Assembly: GCF_014192105.1 (NCBI RefSeq)
Contig: NZ_JACHXK010000005.1
Coordinates: 124,001 to 188,000, forward strand
DNA length: 64,000 nucleotides
Direction of reading: 5' to 3'
DNA from: Paenibacillus phyllosphaerae
GTDB taxonomy: Bacteria > Bacillota > Bacilli > Paenibacillales > Paenibacillaceae
The translations under genes were made by a program, and so were the position numbers. The stretch's first letter is position 1. Each line of letters opens with the position of its first letter. Under the pieces are notes generated by a model. It worked only from the letters and a program-made list of their open reading frames with translations, was not told where the DNA came from and searched no databases. Of this stretch, positions 17,251 to 25,794 are shown in pieces.

Positions 17251-17844
17251 CTACTTTGCGGCCGTCCCTTCTGTCTCCTGCAGCGCCCGCTCGAACCATT
17301 CCCAGAGCATACGGCGCCGAACCTCAAATACTTGTTCCTCATAGGCTTCATGCTCCACCAACAGACCGTCTACCAGGCCGTAGAACAGCACGATCAGCCG
17401 CTCCACCTCCGGGACCTGATCCTTCCCGCGGGTCGAGCAATTCCGGAAGAGCTGCTCCATTCCGGCATTCAGGAACAACTCGAAGGCGGCAAAATCCGCT
17501 CGCAGCCGGTCGCGGAGATGCCTCGGCGGGACCATGATCGCACGCTTCAAGAAGGTATGGCCAGTCGTCGTATCCGGCGCGCTGAAATGATCGAATGCGG
17601 CCCGTACCCGTTCAATCGGCGGCTGCCCTTCCGTCTTCTCCATCATTGCGCCAAAGCGCAGCCGCTCCTCGGCCAGCACGTCTTCGAGCACGCTCATGAA
17701 CAGCTGTTCCTTCGATTCGAAATGCGCGTAGATGGACGGCGTCTTAATCCCGACGGCCTTCGCGATCTCCGACAGCGAGGTGCCTTCGTAACCCGATTCG
17801 GTGAACAGCACCATGGCCGCCTGCTTCAATTTGCTAGCTGTCAT
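17251..17844 (-). CDS. TetR-family repressor of the SMR pair
   Basis: The product is 197 aa from the ATG at 17844. It starts with a TetR helix-turn-helix (GYEGTSLSEIAKAVGIKTPSIYAHF), followed by a variable ligand-binding half. An alternative ATG two codons upstream touches the ribosome site, so the later one is preferred. A perfect 14-bp palindrome lies upstream and is the likely operator. The two SMR genes follow on the same strand. Confidence 0.88.
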   Translation of the reverse strand: MTASKLKQAAMVLFTESGYEGTSLSEIAKAVGIKTPSIYAHFESKEQLFMSVLEDVLAEERLRFGAMMEKTEGQPPIERVRAAFDHFSAPDTTTGHTFLKRAIMVPPRHLRDRLRADFAAFELFLNAGMEQLFRNCSTRGKDQVPEVERLIVLFYGLVDGLLVEHEAYEEQVFEVRRRMLWEWFERALQETEGTAAK

Positions 17845-17886
17845 GCCCATCCCCCCCTTCCGCGATCTAACAAGAGCCCAAGCCCC

Positions 17887-17900
17887 CTAACGATCGTTAG
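17887..17900 (-). promoter_or_regulatory. 14-bp palindromic operator for the TetR protein
   Basis: CTAACGATCGTTAG is a perfect palindrome 43 nt upstream of the TetR start, in the position expected for autorepression. Confidence 0.65.
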
Positions 17901-18019
17901 CTCACGTCATTGTAGCCGAACCTCCTCGCAGGTGTCAATCTCGTTATATCCCCCTTCGGCGACGGTTAGGTTATTCACAAGAAATTCAGGATTTCCGGCC
18001 ATTTTTGACGGCTTCCGGC

Positions 18020-18049
18020 TTGGAGAACCGAATGCCGCCGTGGTATAAT
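18020..18049 (+). promoter_or_regulatory. Promoter of the neopullulanase gene
   Basis: TTGGAG (18020-18025) and a consensus TATAAT (18044-18049) are 18 nt apart. Transcription would start near 18056, before the leader hairpin. Confidence 0.7.
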
Positions 18050-18069
18050 AATTCCATAACTTAAAGGCC

Positions 18070-18123
18070 ATGCTACCTAAAGGTACAACCTCTTACTTAC
18101 GTATATGAGGTTGTACCTTTTTT
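18070..18123 (+). promoter_or_regulatory. Leader with intrinsic terminator and possible 12-codon leader peptide (attenuator)
   Basis: A perfect 14-bp stem (18079-18092 with 18107-18120) followed by a T run lies between the promoter and the gene it serves. An ATG at 18070 opens a 12-codon frame ([12 protein letters not shown]) whose TGA falls at the edge of the right arm (18106-18108). Ribosome position on this frame would decide whether the hairpin forms. The ribosome site (AAAGG) is weak and very close. Confidence 0.55.
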
Positions 18124-18169
18124 GCGTAGTACGGCCCTAACCGATTCCACTAGGAGCGTGAAAATAGCC

Positions 18170-19933
18170 ATGTTGCTCGAAGCCATCTACCATCGTCCCA
18201 AACAAAACTGGTGTTACGCGTACGACCGCGAAACCCTCCATATCCGGATCCGCACCAAACGCAATGATATCGACCGGATCCAAGCCGTTGTCGGCGACAA
18301 GTATGCTTGGGATCAGACGGTGCGCAAAGTGCCGATGCGCGTATTCGCCTCGGACGAATTGTTCGATTACTGGGAAGTTGCCGTCAAGCCGCCATACCGC
18401 CGCCTGCGTTACTTCTTCCAGCTCGAGGAAGGCCGCAAGAAGCTGTGGCTGACCGAGAAAGGCTTCGAGAAAACGCAGCCCGCCCATTCGCTCGAAGCGT
18501 TCGATTACCCGTTCATTAACCCGATCGACGTGTTCGAGCCGCCGGCATGGGTGAAGGACGCCATCTTCTATCAGATCTTCCCGGAGCGCTTCGCCAACGG
18601 CGATCCTTCCAACGATCCGGCTAACGTCGAGCCATGGGGCGGCACGCCGACGCCGAGCAATTTCTTCGGCGGCGACCTGCAAGGGGTTATCGACCATCTC
18701 GATTACCTCGAGAATCTGGGCATTAACGCGATCTACTTCTGCCCGATCTTCGAAGCGACGACGAATCACAAGTACGACACGCAGGACTATATGCAGGTCG
18801 ACAAGCATTTCGGCAATAACGACAAGGTGAAGGAGCTCGTGGAGCTGTGCCACAAGCGCGGCATCCGCGTCCTGCTCGACGCCGTGTTCAATCATGCCGG
18901 GGCGACGTTCGGTCCGTTCCTCGACGCGAAGGAGAAAGGCGCCGATTCCGAATACGCGAACTGGTTCCATGTCCGCGACTGGCCGCTCCGCGTCGAGAAC
19001 GGCATCCCGACCTATGACACGTTCGCCTTCGAGCCGATCATGCCGAAGCTCAACACCGAGAACGAAGACGTCAAGAAGTATCTGCTCGGCGCCGCGAAAT
19101 ACTGGATCGAGGAAGTCGGCATCGACGGCTGGCGCCTGGACGTCGCCAACGAGGTTGACCACCAGTTCTGGCGCGAGTTCCGCCAGACGGTGAAATCCGC
19201 GAAGCCGGATGCCTACATCCTCGGCGAAATCTGGCATGACTCGATGATGTGGCTGCAAGGCGACCAGTTCGATGCGGTCATGAACTACCCGTTCACGAAC
19301 GCGGTCCTCGATTATGCCGCATTCGGCAAGATCGACGGTCTTGGCTTCGCCAACGCGATCGGCAAACAATTGGGCGCTTATCCGCAGCAAGTCGGCGAAG
19401 CGGCATTCAACCTGCTCGACAGCCATGACACGGCGCGCCTGCTTACGCTGTGCAACGGCAATGAGCGCAAGATGAAGTTGTCGGCGCTGTTCCAGCTCAC
19501 TTACCCCGGCACGCCGTGTATCTACTACGGCGACGAAGTCGGCATGACCGGCGGTCACGATCCAGGCTGCCGCAAGTGCATGGTGTGGGATGAAGCCGAA
19601 CAGAACGGCGATCTGCTGCACTTCTACCGGACGCTCATCGCGCTGCGCAAGAACCATGCCGCGCTTCGCTCGATGGACATCCGATTCCTGCACGCGGCTG
19701 CCAAGGATGCGGCGATCGTATTCGAGCGCCTCGCAAGCGGCGAACGCTTCATCATCGCGATGAATGCCGGCGGTACGGCGCGCAAGGTAACGGTAACCGC
19801 AGCAGCCGGCACCTACCGCAACGCCTTCACGGGCGAGACGGTGGAAGTGAAAGCGAAGGACCTTACGCTCTCCCTGCCGGAGTATGGATTCGCGGTACTG
19901 CAGCTGCTTGAAGACGGAGAACCGGCGAAGTAA
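18170..19933 (+). CDS. GH13 neopullulanase / cyclomaltodextrinase
   Basis: The 587-aa product has the length and layout of the GH13_20 subfamily: an N-terminal starch-binding-like domain (1-125), the TIM barrel, and a C-terminal beta domain. Catalytic residues are Asp324 ([10 protein letters not shown]), Glu353 (LGEIW) and Asp420 (DSHD). It has no signal peptide, so it acts in the cytoplasm on imported cyclodextrins, maltodextrins or pullulan fragments. ATG 18170 is used although AGGAG is 13 nt away; a GTG four codons earlier is too close to the site. It is monocistronic and lies about 4 kb from the maltodextrin cluster. Confidence 0.92.
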   Translation: MLLEAIYHRPKQNWCYAYDRETLHIRIRTKRNDIDRIQAVVGDKYAWDQTVRKVPMRVFASDELFDYWEVAVKPPYRRLRYFFQLEEGRKKLWLTEKGFEKTQPAHSLEAFDYPFINPIDVFEPPAWVKDAIFYQIFPERFANGDPSNDPANVEPWGGTPTPSNFFGGDLQGVIDHLDYLENLGINAIYFCPIFEATTNHKYDTQDYMQVDKHFGNNDKVKELVELCHKRGIRVLLDAVFNHAGATFGPFLDAKEKGADSEYANWFHVRDWPLRVENGIPTYDTFAFEPIMPKLNTENEDVKKYLLGAAKYWIEEVGIDGWRLDVANEVDHQFWREFRQTVKSAKPDAYILGEIWHDSMMWLQGDQFDAVMNYPFTNAVLDYAAFGKIDGLGFANAIGKQLGAYPQQVGEAAFNLLDSHDTARLLTLCNGNERKMKLSALFQLTYPGTPCIYYGDEVGMTGGHDPGCRKCMVWDEAEQNGDLLHFYRTLIALRKNHAALRSMDIRFLHAAAKDAAIVFERLASGERFIIAMNAGGTARKVTVTAAAGTYRNAFTGETVEVKAKDLTLSLPEYGFAVLQLLEDGEPAK

Positions 19934-19953
19934 CGATAGCTTGATAACGATAA

Positions 19954-19994
19954 GATCCCGCCTATCAGCCTGCGCTGACGGGCGGGATTTTTTT
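19954..19994 (+). terminator. Terminator of the neopullulanase gene
   Basis: ATCCCGCC pairs with GGCGGGAT, with inner pairing TCAGC/GCTGA, followed by seven T. Confidence 0.85.
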
Positions 19995-20073
19995 CATTCT
20001 AAGACCTGATTCTTTGTATCCATTACTTTCTATCTACTTCTTTGGTTCCTTTCTTTCCATAGTCACAATTTGG

Positions 20074-20079
20074 TATAAT
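20074..20079 (+). promoter_or_regulatory. -10 element for the secreted-protein gene
   Basis: A consensus TATAAT lies 54 nt upstream of the start. No good -35 is seen at 17 nt. Confidence 0.45.
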
Positions 20080-20132
20080 TAATGGCGATTGTTGTCAGAA
20101 TTTCTGAATACCTATGATGGAAGGAGATCGTT

Positions 20133-20858
20133 ATGAAGAAGAAGTGGATCGCATTCAGCTCGCTCATCCTCGCGCTATGCCTGCTCGCTTCCTCCCTTCC
20201 TGCTTATGCTGCAACTACTACCTCCTCTGCGTACAACAAACTCGTTGCAACTTACAGCAAGAAGAGCCGGCATGCGACACTGCTGAATGAAGGCGATACG
20301 CTGTACAATGTCTATGTATATGCCACCGCCAAGGAAACCCGCGCGAAGACCAAGCCAGCCGCCTGTCCGGCGCAAGGCAAGAACTTATTCATGAATCAAT
20401 ACCGCATCGCCTACTTCAAGAAAGGCGGCTCCACCGCCGAAATCATGAATCCGGGGAGCTTCCCGCTGACCGGCAAATACACCTTCGTCTACACGTTGGT
20501 CGGCAGCCCGAACCTGCTCGTCTTCGCAACCTGCGAGACAGCGCCGCTCAGCAGCTATCACATCTATGCGATGGTCAATGGCACGCTGAAGCAAATTAAC
20601 GGCCTCAGCTACGGCGTCAGCAATGCGATCCGCGCGACCGGAAGCGGCCTCTATCAGAACGTCGAATATACGCCGACCAAGAAACAATGGTCGTTCGTCA
20701 ACTATAAGCTGGACAAGACCAAACTCAAGTTCGTCGCTACGAAGACCTATACGATGAACGAAGAGGAAGGCAAGGCCGCTTACGCTTACTGGAACGGCTC
20801 CAAGACCGCGGTTATCAACGATGCTTATATCAAGCAGCATCAGGTGGGGCAAGAGTAG
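20133..20858 (+). CDS. Secreted protein of unknown function
   Basis: The 241-aa product has a clear signal peptide (MKKKW, a hydrophobic core, and cleavage after AYA at about residue 27). The mature part is rich in Tyr, Thr and Lys, with two Cys (near 78 and 133) that could form a disulfide. I recognise no domain. The ATG at 20133 follows AAGGAG. It is flanked by terminators on both sides and is monocistronic. Confidence 0.8.
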   Translation: MKKKWIAFSSLILALCLLASSLPAYAATTTSSAYNKLVATYSKKSRHATLLNEGDTLYNVYVYATAKETRAKTKPAACPAQGKNLFMNQYRIAYFKKGGSTAEIMNPGSFPLTGKYTFVYTLVGSPNLLVFATCETAPLSSYHIYAMVNGTLKQINGLSYGVSNAIRATGSGLYQNVEYTPTKKQWSFVNYKLDKTKLKFVATKTYTMNEEEGKAAYAYWNGSKTAVINDAYIKQHQVGQE

Positions 20859-20896
20859 GGGATACGCCCGCTCGCAGTCGGCCCCCTTCTGTCTAA

Positions 20897-20935
20897 CAAA
20901 AATGCAGCCCGTCGATGAGACGGGCTGCATTTTTC
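20897..20935. terminator. Bidirectional terminator between the secreted-protein and MFS genes
   Basis: AAAATGCAGCCCGTC pairs with GACGGGCTGCATTTT, with A and T runs on both sides. It serves both convergent genes. Confidence 0.88.
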
Positions 20936-20952
20936 ATTTAGGCAGTGCGAAA

Positions 20953-22416
20953 TTAGTGCGAACGGTTAACGACTACCCGCTTGATGAACAAGGAGAGCAC
21001 TAGGCCGATCACGGCGACGATCATGCCGAACAGGAACGCGTCCTGTACGCCGGCTGTCAGTGCGGACGTAATAAGCGTGGGGTCGCTCGGATTGTCGGCC
21101 TGGCTCATGAACCGCTCTTGGCCATTACTCATGACGCTGACCGCGACGGCCGTGCCGATCGCGCCGAACACTTGTTGCATCGTGTTCATAATGGCCGTGC
21201 CGTGCGGATACAGCTGCGGCGGGAGCTGGTTGAGCCCGTTCGTCTGTGCCGGCATCATGATCATCGAGACGCCGATCATCATCAGAATATGGACGGCAAT
21301 GATAAAGCCGACCGATGAAGCGAGCGTAACGCCGGAGAACAGCCAGAGCGCGGCCACCACCAGGACGAGACCCGGCAGGACGATCCATTTCGGCCCGTAT
21401 TTGTCGAACAACTTGCCCATAACCGGTGCCATAAGTCCATTCAATGCGCTGGCCGGCAGCAAGATCAGACCTGCGGTAAGCGTGGAGAAAGCCAATCCTG
21501 CCTGCAAGTACATCGGCAGCACGAGCATCGACGAGAGAATGACCATCATGCATAGGGCGACCATGAGGGCGCCGATCGTGAACATCGGGTACTTGAAGGC
21601 GCGCAGATCGAGCATCGGCACGGACATTTTCAACTGACGCACCGAGAATAGAATAAGCGCGACGAGACCGATCGCAAGCGAGACCAGTACGGTCGGGCTG
21701 CTCCATCCGCCATGACCTTCGCCTGCGCTGCTGAAGCCGAAGACGATACCGCCGAATCCGAGCGTGGACAGCAGCATGGACGGCAGATCAATGCGCGGCT
21801 TGCTCGTCTCGGAGACATTCTGCATCGTGAGGATGCCCAGAATCAAGGCGATCACAAGAAACACGAGCGAAATCCAGAAGATATAATGCCAGTTCAGCGC
21901 TTCGATAAGCAGGCCTGCAATTGTCGGTCCTATTGCTGGAGCGAACATGATAACGAGACCGATGAGACCCATGGCGGCGCCGCGTTTTTCTACTGGGAAA
22001 ATAACCAATATCGTATTGAACATTAGCGGCAACAGCAGCGCAGTGCCGATCGCTTGAATAATCCGCGATACCATCAGGATGCTGAAGCTCCAGGCAACGG
22101 CTCCGACAAGCGCGCCAAGGCACGATAGAGCAAGAGCCGTAATAAACAGCTGTCTTGTCGTATAACGCTGAATGAGCAAGCCCGATAACGGGACCAAAAT
22201 CCCCATCGTCAGCAGATAGCCTGTCGTCAGCCACTGAATGGTCGACGAGCCGATGTTGAATACTTGCATCAGATCGGTCAGCGCGACGTTTAATGCCGTC
22301 TCACTGAACAGGCCGATGAACCCGCTGAGTAGGAAAGCGAGAACGACGGGAAACACTTTAATGTCTTTCTTGGCTGCCGTTACGCCGGCGCCGGTTGTTG
22401 CTGCTGAAGCTTGCAT
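20953..22416 (-). CDS. lmrB: MFS multidrug transporter, DHA2 (14-TM) family, LmrB-like
   Basis: The 487-aa product has about 14 transmembrane helices and DHA2 motifs such as WLTTGYLLTMGILVPLSGLL and the motif C-like GPTIAGLL. It exports drugs using the proton gradient. The ATG at 22416 follows AAGGAG by 8 nt; the GTG three codons earlier overlaps that site. It lies downstream of an LmrA-like TetR gene, and a matching operator half-palindrome precedes it, as in the Bacillus subtilis lmrAB locus for lincomycin and puromycin resistance. Confidence 0.85.
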   Translation of the reverse strand: MQASAATTGAGVTAAKKDIKVFPVVLAFLLSGFIGLFSETALNVALTDLMQVFNIGSSTIQWLTTGYLLTMGILVPLSGLLIQRYTTRQLFITALALSCLGALVGAVAWSFSILMVSRIIQAIGTALLLPLMFNTILVIFPVEKRGAAMGLIGLVIMFAPAIGPTIAGLLIEALNWHYIFWISLVFLVIALILGILTMQNVSETSKPRIDLPSMLLSTLGFGGIVFGFSSAGEGHGGWSSPTVLVSLAIGLVALILFSVRQLKMSVPMLDLRAFKYPMFTIGALMVALCMMVILSSMLVLPMYLQAGLAFSTLTAGLILLPASALNGLMAPVMGKLFDKYGPKWIVLPGLVLVVAALWLFSGVTLASSVGFIIAVHILMMIGVSMIMMPAQTNGLNQLPPQLYPHGTAIMNTMQQVFGAIGTAVAVSVMSNGQERFMSQADNPSDPTLITSALTAGVQDAFLFGMIVAVIGLVLSLFIKRVVVNRSH

Positions 22417-22475
22417 GGTCTCCACTCCTTCTATCTATTGAAAGACGCGGTTAATGCCGCGCCAATCTTTATAAC

Positions 22476-22489
22476 TAGACCGTTCTATA
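22476..22489 (-). promoter_or_regulatory. LmrA-type operator in front of lmrB
   Basis: TAGACCGTTCTATA is close to the AGACCRGTCTA-type box bound by LmrA/YxaF of Bacillus subtilis (family knowledge). It lies 60 nt upstream of lmrB. Confidence 0.6.
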
Positions 22490-22553
22490 TAATTTCTTCA
22501 CAAAACAACGGGACGTAAGCCCATTGTCGCAAGGCGGTGCCTTCTCCCCTCTC

Positions 22554-23147
22554 TCAAGGTACGCTCAGAATGACGGGAAGATGTTCGGCTACGCGGCGCA
22601 TCGCTCTGGATTCCCGTTCGACGATCGCCATGATGGTGGCGCCTTCGATCAGGCATACCGCAAGATCGGCCTTGCCATCCGCCAGCTCATGTTCGACGCC
22701 CAGTTCCACGAGCTTGGCCGCCAAGATTGCCTTCCATTCCTTGAAGGCGACCTTGCAAGCATCCCGCAGCGAATCGCTGACCGCCGAGGTCTCGGCAGCT
22801 GCCCAGAAGCCGAACGGGATAAGGCCATCCGTACCGCAAACATCGATGCTGTCCGCCATATCACGAACGAAATTCCGCATGAAGTCGGCCGGCTTCCGCG
22901 CCTTAGCCATCTGCTCCATAATTTTGTCTTGCAATCCCCGTCTGATCAGGTTGACGCAGGCGATGGCGAGCTCCTCTTTGCCCCTCGGGAAATAATAATA
23001 AAGCGATCCCTTCGGCGCGCCGCTTTCGCGGATGATTTGATTAAGTCCGGTGCCATGATAGCCCTGCTTGGCGAACAGCCGCGCCGCCGTCTCCAGAATG
23101 ATGTCCTTGGAACTTGGTTTCTCGGTTCCCAATGCGTTCATCTCCAT
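22554..23147 (-). CDS. lmrA: TetR-family repressor, LmrA/YxaF type
   Basis: The product is up to 197 aa. The N-terminal HTH (GYHGTGLNQIIRESGAPKGS and LYYYF) is close to the LmrA/YxaF subgroup, and the C-terminal half has the subgroup's conserved FGFWAAAETSAVSDSLRDAC pattern. Start is uncertain: ATGs at 23147 and 23141 have no ribosome site, and a TATAAT overlaps the first, whereas a TTG at 23132 follows GGAG by 9 nt. The lmrB gene follows 137 nt downstream with its own box. Confidence 0.85.
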   Translation of the reverse strand: MEMNALGTEKPSSKDIILETAARLFAKQGYHGTGLNQIIRESGAPKGSLYYYFPRGKEELAIACVNLIRRGLQDKIMEQMAKARKPADFMRNFVRDMADSIDVCGTDGLIPFGFWAAAETSAVSDSLRDACKVAFKEWKAILAAKLVELGVEHELADGKADLAVCLIEGATIMAIVERESRAMRRVAEHLPVILSVP

Positions 23148-23153
23148 TATAAC

Positions 23154-23165
23154 AACTGGTCTATA
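23154..23165 (-). promoter_or_regulatory. LmrA-type operator overlapping the lmrA promoter
   Basis: AACTGGTCTATA (TATAGACCAGTT on the minus strand) matches the box before lmrB and overlaps the likely promoter region of lmrA, fitting autorepression. Confidence 0.6.
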
Positions 23166-23312
23166 TATATAATATGCGCAAAGAGCGCCAGGAAATCAAT
23201 AATCAATTGCAAAAAAACGCGAAACATGACGGCTAATCACGCCTTGCGGTTATGGGATGGCCGTTCTTTGTAGGAACCCGTATTGATAATGAAAAATTCT
23301 CTCAATCGGGGC

Positions 23313-23341
23313 TTGATAACAATTATCATTCTTGATACAAT
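23313..23341 (+). promoter_or_regulatory. Fur box within a strong sigma-A-type promoter
   Basis: TTGATA (23313-23318), a 17-nt spacer and TACAAT (23336-23341) make a good plus-strand promoter. TGATAACAATTATCA (23314-23328) differs from the 7-1-7 Fur consensus at one position and covers the -35 and spacer. A related half site (TTGATAATGA) lies at 23283. No plus-strand gene follows; the RNA would run antisense to the DUF1540 gene. Confidence 0.6.
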
Positions 23342-23373
23342 ACAAAAAGAAGAAAGAGCCGTAGGGCGGCTCC
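23340..23373 (-). terminator. Terminator of the DUF1540 gene
   Basis: GAGCCG pairs with CGGCTC (23356-23372), followed on the minus strand by TTTCTTCTTTTTG. Confidence 0.7.
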
Positions 23374-23387
23374 TTCATCGGTAAGAC

Positions 23388-23537
23388 TTATTTCGTTTCG
23401 AATGTTTTACAGTCCGTCTCAGCGGATTCGCTTGCTTTAGAAGCGTGGCTTACAATGTAGATCGATGTTGCAGAGCATTTGTTCTCTGTTGCCCAGTAAC
23501 GGCAGGAGTTCACTTCGCACAATACGTCTTTCGCCAT
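23388..23537 (-). CDS. DUF1540 domain-containing small protein
   Basis: The 49-aa product matches the DUF1540 pattern: VLCEVNSCRYW, NKCSAT, and DCKTFE near the C-terminus, with four Cys (7, 12, 21 and 43) likely to bind a metal. Such proteins are common, often multi-copy, in spore formers; their function is unknown. The ATG at 23537 follows GAGGTGAG. A Fur-box promoter on the opposite strand points into its 3' end. Confidence 0.88.
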   Translation of the reverse strand: MAKDVLCEVNSCRYWATENKCSATSIYIVSHASKASESAETDCKTFETK

Positions 23538-23741
23538 GTTGGCTCACCTCATCAATTGTATTTGCCGGAATCGTTAAGCAAGGTGGTGCTTGCATAACGA
23601 TATGAACTCGATCTAATTGATCGGGTTATTTGGCATTTGTCCTAAATTCGGACTTCTCTTAGCATAGCAAAACTTTCACCTTTTCGCAATCCTTTGCTAT
23701 ATTCCTCGCTTCGTTCATTTAGAATTATTCTAGCAACCATG

Positions 23742-23975
23742 CTATTTCTCGAACCCCGAATGATACTTCCTCGCGCTGGACGATTGATCCTTCGTATGCG
23801 ACTTGTCCTTCTCGTCGTCCTGACTGATCTTAAGCTCCTCGACCGGAATCGCGTCGACATGGCGCTCGCTCTCCCACATATCGAATAGGCTCGGTTGGTC
23901 GGTCGGATATTGCTCCGGATGATCGCGGTTCTGCTGGCCATTTTGCAGCGATTCCCTATCAGTATGCTTGTCCAT
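23742..23975 (-). CDS. Small hydrophilic protein of unknown function (77 aa)
   Basis: The ATG at 23975 follows GGAGGGAGG, a very strong ribosome site. The peptide is charged and low in hydrophobic residues, with a central PSLFDMWESERHV segment, and its C-terminus is rich in Ser, Lys and Gln. No family is recognised. It lies between the DUF1540 gene and the amylase gene, all on the minus strand. Confidence 0.65.
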   Translation of the reverse strand: MDKHTDRESLQNGQQNRDHPEQYPTDQPSLFDMWESERHVDAIPVEELKISQDDEKDKSHTKDQSSSARKYHSGFEK

Positions 23976-24062
23976 CACTCGCACCTCCCTCCTATCCGTG
24001 GTGTACCCTCTCATACCTCATTCCAAGGTTGTTCGAAACAACAATACCCCCAAGTGAACACC

Positions 24063-24107
24063 AAAAAAGGCCGGGAAAACGGCTAGTGCACCGCCTTCCC
24101 GACCTTC
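24063..24107 (-). terminator. Terminator of the maltodextrin operon
   Basis: AAGG.CGGGAA pairs with TTCCCG.CCTT around an inner GCGG/CCGC-type pairing, followed by six T on the minus strand, just after the amylase stop. Confidence 0.8.
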
Positions 24108-24113
24108 CTCATG

Positions 24114-25784
24114 TTACTTCACAATCACCGTGCTGTACGCAGGCAGCGTCAGCTTCGTTCCGGACAGGGAAGCCCCGTCCTTGCTCGTCTTGAGCAGCTC
24201 GCGAAGCGACTTACCTTCGCTTGCGGCAAGCTCGATCGACTGCTCCTCGCCGCTCATATTATGAACGACAAGCACCTCTTCCTCCGCCGTCATGCGCAGG
24301 AATGCGCCGATCTTCGGATTGTCGAGCTTATATTCTTCCAAGCCTCCGTCACGCAGCGCCGGAATCTCGGTACGCCATGCGATGAGCAGCTTGTAATAGT
24401 TCAGCAGCGAGTTGTCATCGGCTAGCTGCGTCTCTACGTTCGCGCCTTCCTTCCAGTAGTGCGACGTCTCCCACGCCGCCTGGCCTTCGCCGCCATCCTT
24501 CCCGGCATACCAAGGCATCGGCTCGCGGATGGCTTCGTCCGGCTTCATGCCCTGCATGCCGATTTCCTCGCCGTAGTAGATGAACGGATTGCCCGGCAAA
24601 GTGAACTGCACCGCCGCCGCCATCTTCGCATGATCGACGTTGCCGCCCAGCACGCTCATCGTCCGGTTCTGGTCATGGTTAGCCAGGAACGTCGCATCGA
24701 CGAACTCGCCGTTCGAAGCTTTCTCGTACATCGTGTATACGCGCTTCAGCGAGAACGCGACATCCGGGTTCGTCTCGGTATCCGCCGCCGACAGCAGCTT
24801 CGTCGCCAGATCGAAGTTAAAGCCGGAGTCCAGTGCTTTATCCAGATAAGGGGCGACAATGACCGGCGAATCCCATACCTCGCCGATGAGGTAAGCATCG
24901 TCCTTCACCTCGGACATGCCAGCGCGGAATTCCTGCCAGAACGCCTGGTTCTTCGCCTTCACTTCATCGGAATTGATCGTCGACTTGAAGTCTCCGTAGA
25001 TGTGCTTGGCCGCGTCGAGGCGGAAGCCATCCATCCCTTGCTCCAGCCAGAACTGACCGGCTTTGATGATTTCCGCCCGAACCGCCGGTTCATCCATATT
25101 CAGATCCGGCATGCCTTCCCAGAAGACGCCGAGATATTTGTCGCTGCCCGCCGAATGCCACGGGTTACCGCCAGTCGCGCCGTCGCCCGGCAGATTCTCA
25201 GAGGCGCTTTTGAACGTATACCAGTTGCGGTACTTGCTATTCGGATCTGCTAGCGCTTCCTTGAACCAAGGGTGTTCCGTGCTCGTATGATTGACGACCA
25301 GGTCCATAATGACCTTAATGCCGCGCTTGTGCGCCTCATCGAGCATCGTCTTCAAATCTTCCAACGTGCCGTATTCTTCGTTCACGGCGTAGTAGTCCGT
25401 TACATCATAGCCATGATAGCTAGGCGACGCGTTGATCGGCATGAGCCAGATGCCGCCTATGCCAAGATCCTTCAGGTAATCCAGCTTCTTCGTCACGCCA
25501 TTCAGATCGCCGATGCCATCGCCATCGGAGTCATAGAAAGAACGGACGAAGATTTCGTAATAAACGGTAGAGGGCTGTTCGTCCACAGCGGCTGTCGTTA
25601 CATTGCCCGCCGTACCCGTTCCTGCGCCATTATTGTTGCCATTATTGTTGGCAGCGGTTTCTTGTTTGCTTGCGTCATTGCCCGCAGGCGCTTCCCCGTT
25701 ACCGGATGAGCAGCCGACGATACCAAGAAACAGGGCTGCGCTGAGCGCAGCCCCGATCCAACTTCGTTTGTTTTTTTTGTTCAT
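24114..25784 (-). CDS. Surface alpha-amylase lipoprotein (GH13)
   Basis: The 556-aa product has a lipoprotein signal with lipid Cys25 (GIVGC), then a 45-residue Asn/Gly/Thr-rich linker, the GH13 barrel with YYEIFVRSFYDSDGDGIGDL, catalytic Asp257 (GFRLDAAKH), Glu302 (IGEVW) and Asp371 (ANHDQN), and a C-terminal beta domain. It would be anchored to the outer face of the membrane and feed maltodextrins to the ABC transporter encoded just upstream. The ATG at 25784 lies 10 nt after the mdxG stop, with GGAG between. Confidence 0.93.
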   Translation of the reverse strand: MNKKNKRSWIGAALSAALFLGIVGCSSGNGEAPAGNDASKQETAANNNGNNNGAGTGTAGNVTTAAVDEQPSTVYYEIFVRSFYDSDGDGIGDLNGVTKKLDYLKDLGIGGIWLMPINASPSYHGYDVTDYYAVNEEYGTLEDLKTMLDEAHKRGIKVIMDLVVNHTSTEHPWFKEALADPNSKYRNWYTFKSASENLPGDGATGGNPWHSAGSDKYLGVFWEGMPDLNMDEPAVRAEIIKAGQFWLEQGMDGFRLDAAKHIYGDFKSTINSDEVKAKNQAFWQEFRAGMSEVKDDAYLIGEVWDSPVIVAPYLDKALDSGFNFDLATKLLSAADTETNPDVAFSLKRVYTMYEKASNGEFVDATFLANHDQNRTMSVLGGNVDHAKMAAAVQFTLPGNPFIYYGEEIGMQGMKPDEAIREPMPWYAGKDGGEGQAAWETSHYWKEGANVETQLADDNSLLNYYKLLIAWRTEIPALRDGGLEEYKLDNPKIGAFLRMTAEEEVLVVHNMSGEEQSIELAASEGKSLRELLKTSKDGASLSGTKLTLPAYSTVIVK

Positions 25785-25794
25785 AGGCTCCGAT

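Noticed and set aside
18137-19693. A 518-aa minus-strand frame opposite the neopullulanase gene
   Set aside because: It is a shadow of the GC-rich coding strand; the plus strand encodes a full GH13 enzyme with all catalytic residues.
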